DNA from: Miscanthus floridulus | Taxonomy: Eukaryota; Streptophyta; Magnoliopsida; Poales; Poaceae | DNA: 64,000 nt | Assembly (NCBI RefSeq): GCF_019320115.1 | Contig: NC_089593.1 | Location: 37,085,835-37,149,834 of the forward strand | Direction: 5' to 3' | Part shown: positions 11,272 to 22,825 of the stretch, piece by piece | How positions within the stretch are numbered: the stretch's first letter is position 1 | Layout: each line of letters begins with the position of its first letter | The notes under the pieces: generated by a model | Seen by the model: the letters and a program-made list of their open reading frames with translations, nothing else | Databases searched by the model: none | Told to the model about the DNA's origin: nothing | Position numbers and translations under genes: made by a program

Positions 11272-11571
11272 TCATATCCAAGGCGCATCGTCTTGGTGCA
11301 ACACTGGCAGCTTTATCAGCCAGGACGTCACCCAACCTGTTGGCCCGTCTTGCTTTCTGCACTTCTGTTGCTTGGAACTTTGGCCCCGTTCGCTGGTCTG
11401 AAACTTGGTTGAAACTGGCTGAAAAACACTATTCCGGCTGAATTGTTATGAGAGAAAAATACTGTTCTGGTTGAAAAAAGAAGCTGAACAAGCCGAATAT
11501 GGGGTAAGACTCGACATGCTACCATCTGGTACTAGTTACGGATGCCTTCTATTTATCCAGATTGTTATTTA

Positions 11572-14360
11572 ATGGCTAATCGCAGTTGGCAAATCTTGTG
11601 TTGGAACATCGAGGCCTAAATGCATCTGGTAAATGGGAAGCGATAAGGGAGAAAATTGAGGAGAGTGCCTGCTCTATACTCTGTCTCCAGGAAACCAAAA
11701 AGGAACATTTTGACTCCTGTTTCATTAGTAACTTTGCCCCGAGACGCTTTGACAGTTTTGAATACATCCCCTCTTTGGGTGCTTCTGGCGGTATTTTAGT
11801 AGCATGGAATGGCTCGCATTTTTCTGGTCTGGTTATTGACCGCCAACATTTTGCTATCACGATCGAGTTTACCTCCAGGCACACTATGGAAAGCTGGAAA
11901 CTCACCACGGTGTATGGCCCTTGCACTGAACCTGATCGTTCCAATTTCATCACTTGGTTTAGTGCTCACCAAATTGCGGATGACGATAAACGGTTCTTTT
12001 TGGGGGATTTCAATTTCTATCGCTCGCTACAAGACCGAAACAGAGAGGGTGGTAATCTACAGGACACTCTCATTTTCAGTGAAGCTATTGGTGAGCTTGG
12101 TCTGGTAGAGCTCCCACTTAAAGCGAAAGCATATACATGGAGTAACATGCAGGCCAACCCGCTACTGGGGCAGCTCGACTGGTTTTTTAGCTCAGTCAAC
12201 TGGACACAATCCTATCCCAACACTCTGGTTCTCCCCATGGCGAAAATCACCTCTGATCACATCCCTTGCAAGGTGATGATTGACACTAAAATCCCACGTT
12301 CGAATATTTTTCGCTTCGAAAACTTTTGGACACAACATGATGGTTTCATGGAACTAGTAAAAGATACCTGCAACAGACTGACAAACAAAACAGATGCTGC
12401 TGCTATCTTGACAGAAAAATCAAAAGCCTTAGATATGCGCTTCGGAAGTGGAGCAAGAGTCTATCTAACCTCAAAGGTCTGATTGCGAACTGTAACACAG
12501 TGGTTTTCTTCCTAGACACTCTCGAGGAGACAAGGCCCTTGTTCAACCCAGAAGTGAACTTGAGACATATCATGAAGGTGCAGCTAGCCACTCTCCTCCG
12601 TTACAGAAAAGAGTATTGGAGAAAGCGATACACGGTCAACAGAATTCGTTTTGGAGATGAATGTACAAAATTCTTTCACGCCATGGCAACAGTCTCATAC
12701 AGACGCAACTGCATCCCTCAACTACTCAATGATCAGGAAGCAGGGGTCCAGGACCATGAAGGCAAGGCAGGTATCATATGGAACACCTTTAAGGCCAGGA
12801 TGGGTGTCACCACACAGCCGGTTATGCTTTTCAACCTAGAATCGATGATTGATCCTTCAGAGGGCTTGGAGAGTCTCACTAAGCTGTTTACACAGTTAGA
12901 AATAGATGCAGTCATCAGACACATGCCACGGGATAAAGCCCCGGGCCCAGACGGCTTTAATGGACATTTCTTAAAAACGTGCTGGCACATTGTCAAGCAT
13001 GATTTTTACAAGCTATGCTCAGATTTTCAGAATGAGGCAGTAAACCTTGTCAGCATTAACGATGGATTAATCACCCTGGTACCCAAGATCAGCAACCCAG
13101 AAACCATCAATGACTATAGACCGATATCCCTCCTTAACTGCAGCCAGAAGCTCATCACAAAATTGTTAGCTGACCGTCTCCAACAGGTAATCATACGCCT
13201 CATCCATCGAAACCAGTATGGGTTTATCAGAACCCGTTCAATACAAGACTACCTAGCATGGAGTTTTGAGTACATACACCAATGTAAGCACAGCAGGAGG
13301 GAGGCTATCATCCTCAAGCTCAATTTTGAGAAAGCGTTCGACACTGTGGAACATGTGGCCATCACGCAGATCCTTAGCCGAATGGGTTTCCCCAGCAAAT
13401 GGATCTCATGGATCAACACAATCTTGTCAACTGGAAACTCATCAATCATCCTCAATGGAGTGCCAGGCAAGAAGTTCCAGTGCAGACGTGGAGTACGACA
13501 AGGAGATCCGTTGTCGCTGCCGAGGTTTTTTTTATCGGCCGAAATTCACGGAAATTTCCGAAATTTCCTTTCTATCCACAGGGTCCGATAAAATTTGACA
13601 TCGGCCAAATTTTTCCCTTCTTTCCTGCTTCCACACAGACAACCCAAATTCAGTCGTGCGACAATCCCACACTATAATGTTTTATTCTTGTTTTTATCTG
13701 TGAACAAGTGATGTTTAATAGCTTAGGAATAGTTTCAAGTCAAATACTACGGAATTTTTTCAAAACAATTTGAATTTTTTTTTAATTTGGTCCGATATTT
13801 CCGATATATCTTGCTTATCCTATTTATCCATGACCTCCGATAAATTTTTATTTCTGATAATGAAAACCTTCGCTGCTCCTGTTTGTCTTAGCCACAGATT
13901 TACTCCAAATTATTGTGAATAGAGCTGCCTCCATGAATCTGCTAAAGGCTCCAATACCACAGAGAGAAGAACAGTTCCCAATTATCCAGTACGCAGACGA
14001 TACTCTTCTGATCATGCAAGCCGAAGCCCAGCAACTGTTCTTCCTTAAAGCCCTACTTAATAGCTTCGCTGACTCCACGGTCCTCAAGGTGAATTACAGA
14101 AAATACCAAATGATCTCTATAAATGTTGATGATTGTAAAATGCAGAGATTAGCAGGCACGTTTGGCTGCACGATTGGCACGATGCCTTTCACGTACTTGG
14201 GACTGCCAATGGGCACAACCAAGCCACGCATGGAAGATTTAACACCACTAATGGATAGAGTGGAGAGGCGGCTTTCTGCATGTTCCTCACTGTGATCATA
14301 CTCGGGCAGGTTAGAGATGGTCAATTCCGCCATTACTACAATTACAACTTATGTCCAGGA
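11572..14360 (+). pseudogene. LINE ORF2: AP-type endonuclease and reverse transcriptase, broken
   Basis: ORF2 opens at ATG 11572 (MANRSWQILCWNIE) and shifts frame near 11611. The endonuclease then reads NASGKWEAIREKI, CLQETKKE, FLGDFNF and DHIP, the expected AP-endonuclease blocks. A second frameshift lies near 12437. Reverse transcriptase motifs follow: DKAPGPDGFNGHFLK, NDYRPISLLN, LNFEKAFDTVEH, RRGVRQGDPLS. A 349-bp MITE (13521-13869) splits the domain just before the catalytic QYADDTLLIM motif at about 13990. A TGA at 14293-14295 stops the frame within SYSGRLEMVNSA. Recognisable LINE sequence ends near 14360, where unrelated sequence and then copia gag begin. Not functional. Confidence 0.85.
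13521..13869 (+). mobile_element. 349-bp MITE-like insertion in the LINE reverse transcriptase
   Basis: TCGCTGC occurs at 13514-13520 and again at 13870-13876, flanking this segment. Removing it and one TCGCTGC copy brings the RT frame back together (GDPLS...LFVLATDLL). The ends are AGGTTTT...AAAACCT. The interior is AT-rich with repeated GGAAATTTCCG and CGATA words. A 7-8 bp duplication suggests a hAT-like or Mutator-like non-autonomous element; the class is not settled. Confidence 0.65.
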
Positions 14361-14363
14361 AGC

Positions 14364-14403
14364 ATAGAAGGTGGGGCCAGGGAGCTTGGGCCCCACCTTC
14401 TAT
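14364..14403. repeat. 15-bp perfect hairpin at the LINE/copia junction
   Basis: ATAGAAGGTGGGGCC (14364-14378) and its exact reverse complement (14389-14403) enclose a 10-base loop. The surrounding GTGGGGCCAGG...AGCTTGG words recur at about 14430-14460 and resemble 24505-24540. Confidence 0.7.
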
Positions 14404-14454
14404 ATAAAATACGTATAGACCGAGGCAGTGGCGGTGGGGCCAGGAAGCATAGGA

Positions 14455-15364
14455 GCTTGGTGTTGGAGCTTGAGTCCTGCAGGCACGACAAGATGGTAAC
14501 CGAGGAAGAAAACACACAACTTTGGGCATGATGGTGAGCCAGTTCAGGCGGGGAACTGACTCATCGGGAGTAGGCTTTGCTATAGGTGGGAAGGGTGAGC
14601 ATGTCTATGGCAAGGTTGGTGAACATAGTGGTTTGAACCCAAGTGAGAAACCCACCAACACTCCCAAATTGATCAAGATCCCTCCACCAGAGTCTACCAA
14701 GCCTATGATCAAAGATGGTGTGTTTGAAGAACCACCAAAAGCACCACCATCCAAGCAAGTTTGGGTTCCCAAACCGAACCACTTTCGGAACTCACTCGAT
14801 ACTCTACCCAACATCTCTAGTGCACCCCTTCCTAAAGCCAAAAAGCCTCAGAGAGTGAACCACATCCACAAGAGAGTGAGTCAACCACCATCCAAGAGAG
14901 AGGTGAGGTACCACTGTGACTATTGCCATAGAGATGGTCATTTGGCTAAGTTTTGCTTTAGGAAGAAGAGAGATGAGCGGCGCGAGTACGAGTTGAACAA
15001 CCGGAACATGTACCGTCCTCCCCATGGCGTACATGTACCGCCTGTTCAGAGGCACAGTGTTAGGCCTAGAGGTGCAATGCCTCAAGGTGCTAGGCCTCAG
15101 GTGGCGAGACCACGTGGTGGTCGTGCCTGGCGTGGCCCAAGTCATGATCTATATGACTCTGGACCTCACAACGGTGGCTTTCAGTCCCACACTCCTAGCG
15201 GACCACGTTTTCCCCCACGTGGTGATCGCTTCTCTCCAATGGGACATGGCATGTATGGTGTTTTTCCTAACACTTTTCCAGGGCAAATGACTCAACACTG
15301 GTATTCTCCTCATTTCACTAACCCTAGTGTTGTGCCATTTGCTCACCCCCTATCTTTCTATTGA
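14455..15364 (+). pseudogene. gag: copia gag, N-terminally truncated
   Basis: A first piece reads LELESCRHDKMVTEEENTQLW (14463-14525). The frame then shifts to GMMVSQFRRGTD and stays open from 14522 to the TGA at 15362-15364. The central part is Pro-rich. A CCHC knuckle of the form CX2CX4HX4C (CDYCHRDGHLAKFC) lies at about 14920-14960. A Gly/Arg/Pro-rich tail follows. Gag packages element RNA in virus-like particles. The domain that should precede the LELESC segment is missing. The stop overlaps the next frame's ATG at 15364, as SIRE elements commonly separate gag and pol. Confidence 0.75.
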
Positions 15365-18300
15365 TGCAGAGCGGAGGCCTGGAGAACACGTGGCTTGTTG
15401 ATTCCGGCTGTTCGCGCCACATGACCGGAAGTTCCAAATGGTTCTCCAGCCTCGACCCCATGCAATACAAGGAGTACATCACATTTGGGGACAATAGCAA
15501 AGGTAAGGTGCTATCTCGTGGGACCATTCGGGTCAATGAGTCTTTTATCTTGAAGGACGTTGCTTTGGTTTCAAGCCTGCATTTCAATTTGCTCTCTGTT
15601 TCGCAACTCCTTCAAGATGGGTTTGAGGTGCGCTTTAAGACTGGACTTTCTCGTGTGCTCGATTCTCAGGGACATCTAGTTTGTCAGATCGTTCCTTTTG
15701 GCCGAGTTTTCAGAGCTGATTTCTCTCAGTCTTTCGGTTCTTCTCGCTGTTTGGTTGCCGGATCTTCTTCTGATTTGTGGAAGTGGCATAGGAGACTTGG
15801 TCACTTGAGCTTCGATCTCCTAGTGAGGTTGAGTTCTCTTGACATGATCCGAGGATTGCCCAAACTTAAGTTTGAGAAGGATCTAGTATGCCATCCCTGT
15901 CGCCACGGAAAGATGGTGGCTGCTTCCCATTCTCCAGTGACTCAGGTCATGACCACAAGACCCGGTGAGCTACTCCATATGGACACTGTTGGTCCGGCTC
16001 GGGTTTGGTCAGAGGGAGGGAAGTGGTACGTTCTTGTGATCGTGGATGATTTTTCTCGTTATTCTTGGGTGTTTTTCATGGAGGGCAAGGACGAAGCGTT
16101 TTCTCATGCTCATGACTTGATCTTGAGGTTGCAAACTGAGTTACCAAAGAATGCCATACGAGCTATCCGCAGTGACAATGGCACTGAGTTCAAAAACTCT
16201 CAGTTTGACACCTTCTGTGCTTCCTTGGGTCTTGAACATCAGTTTTCTTTGCCCTATGTCCCTCAGCAGAATGGTGTTGTTGAGCACAAAAATCGGACTT
16301 TGGTTGAAATGGCTAGGACGATGCTCGATGAGCATAGGACTCCTAGGCGTTACTGGGCCGAAGCCATCAACACCGCCTGCCATGTTTCAAACTGCATTTT
16401 TCTTCGTGCTTTCTTAAAGAAGACATCCTACGAGTTGCGGTTTGGGCGTCCACCCAAGGTGAGTCATTTTCGAGTCTTCGGTTGCAGGTGCTTCATTCTT
16501 AAGCAAGGTAATCTTGACAAGTTTGAATAGATCATCGGACGGTATATTCCTCGGTTACGCTTCTCATTCACATGCGTACCGTGTGCTTAATCTTGAGACT
16601 AACCGTGTCGTGGAGACTTGTGAAGTCACCTTCGATGAAACCATGCCCTCTTCTATTTCTGCCTTTGAACGTGCAGGTGATGAAGAGATGGGTGACAGCA
16701 TTTTCGTTGAGGATGACGATGACATCAATTGGGATGATCCCAAGTCATCTCAACCAGCTGCCCCGATCGAGCCAGCTTCGACCACTTTGGCTCACGGCCC
16801 CGGGCCCTCCACCTCTACTTCATGGGGTCTGTGCGAGCTGCTTCCTCAATCGACTGAGGAGGCCCCAGCTGTGGATGAGGGGGAGGCGACTTTGTCTTTG
16901 GGTGCACCTCGACATATCCAGCGACGCCATCCTCCTCAGACCATGATCGGTGACATCGACGAAAGGGTAACGTGTTCCAAGTCTTATCATATTTCCCATT
17001 TCGCTCATTCTGCTTTCGTAGCTTCTTTTGAGCCTCGAGATATTGGACACGCACTATCTAATGCCGATTGGGTTAATGCTATGCACGAGGAGTTAGAGAA
17101 CTTTGAGCAGAACCAAGTGTGGGTTTTAGTTCCACCTCCACCAGAGTGCCACCCTATAGGTACAAAGTGGGTTTACAAGAACAAGCAGAGTGAGGATGGG
17201 GTGGTGGTGAGAAACAAGGCGAGATTAGTGGCTCAAGGTTTCTACCAAAAAGAGGGAATAGACTATGAAGAAACCTTTGCTCCTGTTGCCCATCTAGAAG
17301 CCATTAGGATTCTTTTAGCATTTGCAGCTTTGAAAGGGTTCAAGCTATATCAAATGGATGTAAAGAGTGCCTTCTTGAATGGGTACATAGAGGAAGAGGT
17401 TTATGTGAGGCAACCCCCTGGCTTTGAAAATCCAAAGTACCCCAACCATGTTTTTAAACTCCACAAAGCCTTGTATGGTTTGAAACAAGCCCCGAGAGCC
17501 TGGTATGAGTGTTTGAAAGCTTTCTTGCTTGATAAGGGTTTTAGGATGGGTTCTGTAGATAAGACTTTGTTCCTCCTCAAGCAAGGCACATACATCCTTT
17601 TGGTTCAGATATACGTGGATGATATAATCTTTGGTGGCTCTTCTCATGCTCTTGTTGCCAAGTTTTCAGATACTATGAGCAGGGAATTTGAGATGAGCAT
17701 GATGGGCGAATTGACTTTCTTCCTTGGGCTGCAAATCAAGCAAACTCGTGAGGGGACGTTCGTGCACCAAGGCAAGTACACCAAGGACGTGCTCAAGAAA
17801 TTTGATATGGGTGAGGCCAAGCCTCTTTCGACGCCCATGTCAACCACGACGGCCCTAGATGAGGACAAGGAGGGAGAAGCCATGGACCAGAAGGAATACC
17901 GAAGCATGATCGGGTCCCTATTGTACCTAACGGCGACGAGACTGGACATCCAGTTCGCAGTCTGCTTGTGCACGCACTTTCAGTCTTCGCCGCGCACGTC
18001 TCATCGTCAAGCCATCAAGCGGATCCTTAGGTACCTTCGTTTCACACCCGAGTTTGGTCTTTGGTTTTCAGCCTCCTCCTCTCTTTCTCTTTGTGGGTAT
18101 TCTGATGCGGATTATGCTAGTTGTCGTGTTGAGAGTAAGTCCACTTCGGGGACTTGTCAGTTTCTTGGATCTTCTCTTGTGTCTTGGTCTTCTCGCAAGC
18201 AGTCTAGCGTCGCCCAATCCACCATAGAAGCTGAGTATGTTGCTGCTGCTGCTTGTTGTTCCCAGTTGCTTTGGATGATAGCTACTCTAAGAGACTTTGG

Positions 18301-18556
18301 GTTAGATTTTAGGCGAGTGCCTTTGTTTTGTGACAGCACCAGTGCCATAAGTGTAGCCAAAAACCCAGTCCTTCACTCAAAGACAAAGCACATAGAAGTT
18401 CGCTTTCACTTCTTGCCTGACCACTATGAGAAAGGTGATATCGATCTGCACCACATTGATACCCAAAACCAGCTCGCAGATATCTTCACCAAACCACTTG
18501 ACCAAGCCCAGTTTGCTCGCTTGCGAGGAGAGCTTGGAGTTTGTTTTCCTTTTTAG
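15364..18556 (+). pseudogene. pol: copia pol: protease, integrase, reverse transcriptase, RNase H, one frameshift
   Basis: Open from 15364 to a TAG at 16528-16530, then from 16514 to 18556 in another frame; a small deletion near 16525 causes the shift. The first part holds the protease motif WLVDSGCSRHMTG, the integrase zinc finger (WHRRLGHLSFDLL...CHPCRHGK), and the catalytic core with D...DNGTEF...E (HMDTVGP, RSDNGTEFKNS, QQNGVVEH). The second part holds RT ([39 protein letters not shown], catalytic YVDDIIFG) and RNase H ([37 protein letters not shown]). Reading is otherwise intact over more than 1,050 residues, so this insertion is fairly young. A single product cannot be made without frameshifting. 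Confidence 0.85.
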
Positions 18557-19576
18557 AGGAGGGAAACTTTGGTTGTTGTATTCTAGTTTTGCTTTTCTTT
18601 GTAGTTTAGCCTTTGTTTTTGTTTTTATATCATACTTGCATATCATATCATCATGCATCATATTGCATCCTGAGCTTCATCCTTATAGTAGCTAGATTGA
18701 CACTATGCTCTTGTTGGGGATGTTATGGATATACATGATGTGCTTTTGGCTTACTCTTGATCAATTGATGCATGTTATGAGCTAAGCTTGTTTTCCAAAC
18801 TGTGAACTTGATTAAAACTTATTGAAACATGAAATGTGTTCACCACTACTTGTGGCACTAGCATGTGTAGAATGTGTCGAGATCTTTTTCTTGCTTCATA
18901 TATATGCTTAGTTGCTACGGCTCATACCTTGAGTTACACACTTGCTTGAAAAACTTGAATTTGTGCTAAAACTTGAAAATCAAACTAAGTGATTTGAAAA
19001 GATCGGGATGGGTCAGTACTATCCTATGTCAGAGTATCAAGACAGCTCCAAATTGCACTTATTGGTGAACTTGAGCTCTGTAATGGATACCGAGATCATT
19101 GTCTTAAGCTTCTGATTGCCTTTGGCATAGGCTTGACATGGTCGCTAAGTCAGGTTTTGATGGCACAGATAACCTCCCGCACACACTTGTCTGACAAACT
19201 TTGGTAATACGCTGCATAACTCTGATAAATTTCAATTGGTGTCTAAAATTTGATCAAACCACAAGTTTGTCTCATGACATGATGTGTGAACTTTGTTTGG
19301 GGTAGTTCACTTTGCATACATGTGTAGCACAAGGTCGATCTCCTGTCTATTTTTGCTATGTGCTCCTTTGGTGGTGAACCCTCTTTTAAAATTGCTCAAA
19401 CTTGATCAAAATTGCTTAAATGCCATATTTCGTCTCATTTGGTCACTTTGAGCATTTGCTAGCACTTGTATGTGTTTCTATATATACATGACAGCATCAA
19501 CTAGAGCCTCTTTTCAATCTACTTACTATAATCTTGAAGCTTCTGCATTCGTGCATTTCTGCATTCATAGCATGAT

Positions 19577-20053
19577 TTGAGGGGGAGATGCAATCTTTGG
19601 GCTCTAGCTTGATAAGTGCATGTGTCAATAAGGGGGAGAAGTTTTCCACACTCACAATGACACAAGGGGAAGAAACTTCCAATTTCACCTAAAGTTGAGA
19701 GATATGCATTCATTTGAGAGAGATTGCACTTGTTCAGGGGGAGTTGCATTTGAGGTGTTTTGCTAGATGTGTTGAGCCTTTGCCTCTTCTAGAGGGTCTA
19801 GCTTTTCAAGCTTTGCTAGTGGTGTTGAGCCCGTTGCCTCTTCTTGAGGGCTAGCTTTGTTTTACTTGGTTGCATCGAGCCGTTGCCCATGTCTTTGGGG
19901 ACCAAGTTTTGCTCATTTTCAAATGACCCGGTTCTTGGCTTTTCTTTGGCTTTTGGTCATTTGGGTGAGTTCTTTCTTTTCTCTTCTTCTTCTTTTTCTT
20001 TTGCTCAAGTTGTTCATGTATTGGTGTTGACAATGCACTCATCAAGGGGGAGA
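19577..20053 (+). other. cluster of polypurine tracts before the copia 3' LTR
   Basis: GGGGGAG-type tracts occur at about 19580, 19630, 19735 and 20046 (plus a weaker AAGGGGAAGAA at about 19665). The last, AAGGGGGAGA at 20044-20053, directly precedes the LTR-like TGCGAACAC start. Multiple polypurine tracts are a known trait of SIRE-type elements. Confidence 0.6.
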
Positions 20054-20054
20054 T

Positions 20055-21867
20055 TGCGAACACAAGGTTGACAAGTACCCTTGTGTGTTCGTTGTATGAT
20101 GAGTGATTGTCAATGTGATCCACGAAGTGGGTTGAGTGGTGACTAACCCTACCATGGCAAAAGCTATGTGTGCAACATGTCTTTTGGCTTGTGTTGTGCA
20201 GGTGTGGAGCTCGGATGCGGTGGTCGATGGTGAGGTGAAGGTTAAGGAGGACGTGCCGTGCCGATAGACCGGGAGCAGTGAAGGACGGACGTGAGGCTTG
20301 GACCGAGGGACCCAGAGGCCGGGTGACTAGCCGCGGTGGCTGACACTTGGGACATCGACAAGTGCAAGAAGACATGGAGTGACGGTGTTGACCGGGTCAA
20401 GACGGCGGACGCGTGAGTCGAGCGAGGCTCAGGAGGACTTGGCGGGCCAGCCGGTCGAGGACGGCGGTGACACGCGTCGGATGGCGGGGGACGCGTATGG
20501 AGTACGCTACTCGCGGACGGTTTGATGGTTTGGACCTCAAAACCATCGGATGGACGGTTTACGGGTTTGGGCCTCAAAACCCGGGCGGAGGTTCCGAGGA
20601 GGGACGGACGGCACGTGGCGGCATCGGGGAGTTCGCGTCGAGGCGAAGCTACCGATGAGAAGGCGCGGTGCCATCGGATCAAGATTACACCGGGTTGGAC
20701 AACAACGCCCTTGGGCTTAGCGGTTCAACTCATTTGTATCCAGGGGCAAAACTGGGAATGTGTAATAGCTCTGTTAAATAGGATGAGGGAGCCCCCATCT
20801 ACCTCACCTCCTCCAGTTTTCATTTTCTCCTTTAGGGTTTCTTCCTCTAGTTTGCTTTCATGTATGAGAGAGGTCCACAACTCAAATTGTGACTTGGTTT
20901 TGAAGGAATCGGTGACCGTAACCACCGTATGCCCTCTGGGATTCATGATTTAGTTGTGTTCTTGATGTGATTTTGGTATTCTTCACGAGCTCCTTTTGTC
21001 CCTTCTTGTTTCCCCTCTCGTTTCTTCATTTTGGGATGGTTTTGGTTCGTTCTTGTTGCCTTGGATCGATCAATGACATGAGTAGAAGCTTTCCACCGAA
21101 GGAAATCCACTAATTCCTCACAAGATCGCAGATCCGAGCAATTTAAGTTCTTGACCTATTTTTTGGGGGATTCTTCAATTCCTTCGATTCACGGAGTTAG
21201 AGTTTGTTTCGGGTCATGATCCTTTAGAGGTTGCCTTTCTACTCGCTTGTGAACCCTTGTGCAAAGTTTCAAGTCATTTGGAGTTGATTTGATCAAGTTA
21301 TGGCTTGATTTGATTTTTCCCGAGAAACTGCTCGTTCATACCGGACGCGTCCGATATGATCTAGGACATGTCCGATATTTCTCACTTTGGAGTTTTGAGC
21401 TGAAATTTGGTGGAGACCTTCCCTTGGTGTCTAAAGAGCTATGGTTAAAATTTCATGATTTTTGGACACCATTTGACGGGGTTTTGGATTTTTCTCTTTT
21501 GGTCAGCTTGCTGCTGAAAATATCGGACGTGTCCGAGATCATACCGGACGTGTCCGAAAATACCGGACGTGTCCGATATTTACAGGAGCAGTGCTGTTTT
21601 CTTTTGGGAGTTTGCTCGTTTAGGCTTCGATCTGTGTTCCGTTTGCTCTGTGGTGACCCGCTGTATTCTGAGGGAGCATCCACCATTCTCTAGGGTCGTG
21701 GTCATCAAGTCTTTCGTGTATGCTTTTTGGGGATTGATGTTTTGGGCTTCGATCTGTGTTCCGTTTGCTCTGTGGTAACCCGCTGTGTTCTGAGGGAGCA
21801 TCTACCCTTCTCTAGGGTCGTGGTCATCAAGTCTTTCGTGTATGCTTTTTGGGGATTGATGTTAGGA
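20055..21867 (+). mobile_element. 3' LTR of the copia element (right border approximate)
   Basis: It begins TGCGAACACAAGG right after the last polypurine tract and runs about 1.8 kb to where LINE sequence resumes. The 5' LTR is missing, so the borders rest on context. The right end has no clean CA terminus; TTAGGACA at 21869-21876 is a candidate. It contains CGGACGTGTCCG palindromes and a 122-bp tandem duplication near its 3' end. Confidence 0.5.
21623..21866 (+). repeat. two tandem copies of a 122-bp unit
   Basis: The unit starting GGCTTCGATCTGTGTTCCG at 21623 recurs at 21745 with only a few substitutions. Both copies end in TTTTTGGGGATTGATG. It lies at the copia LTR/LINE junction. Confidence 0.9.
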
Positions 21868-21879
21868 CAGTGGTCGAAG

Positions 21880-22777
21880 ATTTTGAAAAAAATTTGAGGC
21901 TCCCATTCACCCTCCTCTGGTCGCCGTTTCCGGTCCTTCAGTCATCCTTGCTGAAAATTATTCAGAGCTCCTTCAGTTTTCCAGAAATAATCAAAGCTCT
22001 GTTAGGAATGTTCTTGATGCACAGGATCTGGAATCTCTTTTCATGCTACCCCTCACAGAAAATGCCTATGAGGAGCTAACAAGCCTGCAAACCTTCCTGC
22101 AATCAGTGACTTATGATGAATCTGCCAAGGACAAATGGACAATGATTTGGGGGTCAGCATATTCATCAAGTAAATTCTACAAGACAGTGTTCCAAAGCGT
22201 TGATGCCCACCCCATTTTCAAGTGGGTTTGGAAGTCCAGATGCACCAACCGGGTTAAATTCTTTGCATGGCTGGTACTGGTGGACAGACTAAATACCCCA
22301 TCAATGCTCAAGAGGAGGCATCTCCTGGGTGAAGATGAGGTCGCCTGTGTTATGTGCACTGCTGGTCCAGAAGAGGACATAGATCATCTCTTCTTCCAAT
22401 GTCCGTTTGCCCAGCAATGTTGGCAAAAAGTCAATGTCACTTGGAATAACATGCAGAGCCTCCCAACTAGAGTGGCCATGGCAAGAAGTCAGTCCAACAC
22501 AGGTTTTTTCATGGAAGTTGTTCTAATTGCAGCCTGTGAAATATGGAAGATGAGGAATAGGAAGATTTTCGACAATGACAGAATCAGCCTAGCATCCTGG
22601 TTTGTCAACTTCAAAGCCCAATGCCGGCTCGAATCGGTTAGATTTAAGGATGATCTATGGTCATCCTTCTGTGTATGGCTTGATGCATTTAGTTTATTTT
22701 GTTGTTTTACTTTGGTTGTTTATTCCTCAAACATTTGTAAGTATGCCTTCCCTGCTTTTATGAAAAAAGAAAATTGA
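21880..22777 (+). pseudogene. LINE ORF2 C-terminal region with zf-RVT domain
   Basis: The frame reads AENYSELLQFSRNNQ, VLDAQDLESLF, ENAYEELTSLQ. It then gives the zf-RVT domain (PF13966): KFYKTVFQSVDAHP, FKWVWKSRCTNRVKFFAWL, DRLNTPSMLKRRHL, and a Cys/His set C.MC...DIDHLFFQCPFAQQCW. The C-terminus is the usual Trp-containing tail (EIWKMRNRKIFDND). Open from about 21900 to the stop at 22775. It is the distal end of the ORF2 that begins at 11572; the part linking the palm domain to this segment is missing. Confidence 0.8.
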
Positions 22778-22825
22778 AGTGCTGTGGGGAACTCCCCCAC
22801 ATTTTTTTGTCTTCAAAAAAATAAT

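Larger units (their letters stand above)
14455..21867 (+). mobile_element. SIRE/Maximus-type Ty1/copia element, 5' truncated
   Basis: Gag with a zinc knuckle, then protease, integrase, reverse transcriptase and RNase H, lie in copia order. They are followed by about 1.5 kb without ORFs, a cluster of polypurine tracts and a 3' LTR-like region. That long spacer with several GGGGGAG tracts is typical of SIRE-type elements. No 5' LTR, primer site or first part of gag is present: the element begins inside gag, next to LINE sequence. It sits inside the LINE, so it is the younger event. Confidence 0.8.
10680..22825 (+). mobile_element. L1-type LINE, interrupted by nested insertions
   Basis: In order: the C-terminal part of ORF1 (10771-11271), ORF2 endonuclease (11572-12478), reverse transcriptase (12437-14360, split by a MITE), a copia insertion (14455-21867), and the zf-RVT C-terminal region (21880-22777). 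A 3' UTR with GTGGGGAACTCCCCCAC and an A-rich tail ends near 22825. The 5' UTR and the start of ORF1 are absent. About 200 residues expected between the palm and zf-RVT regions are also missing, so the copia insertion site was accompanied by loss of LINE sequence. The same LINE family left the relic at 37556-38470. Confidence 0.8.
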
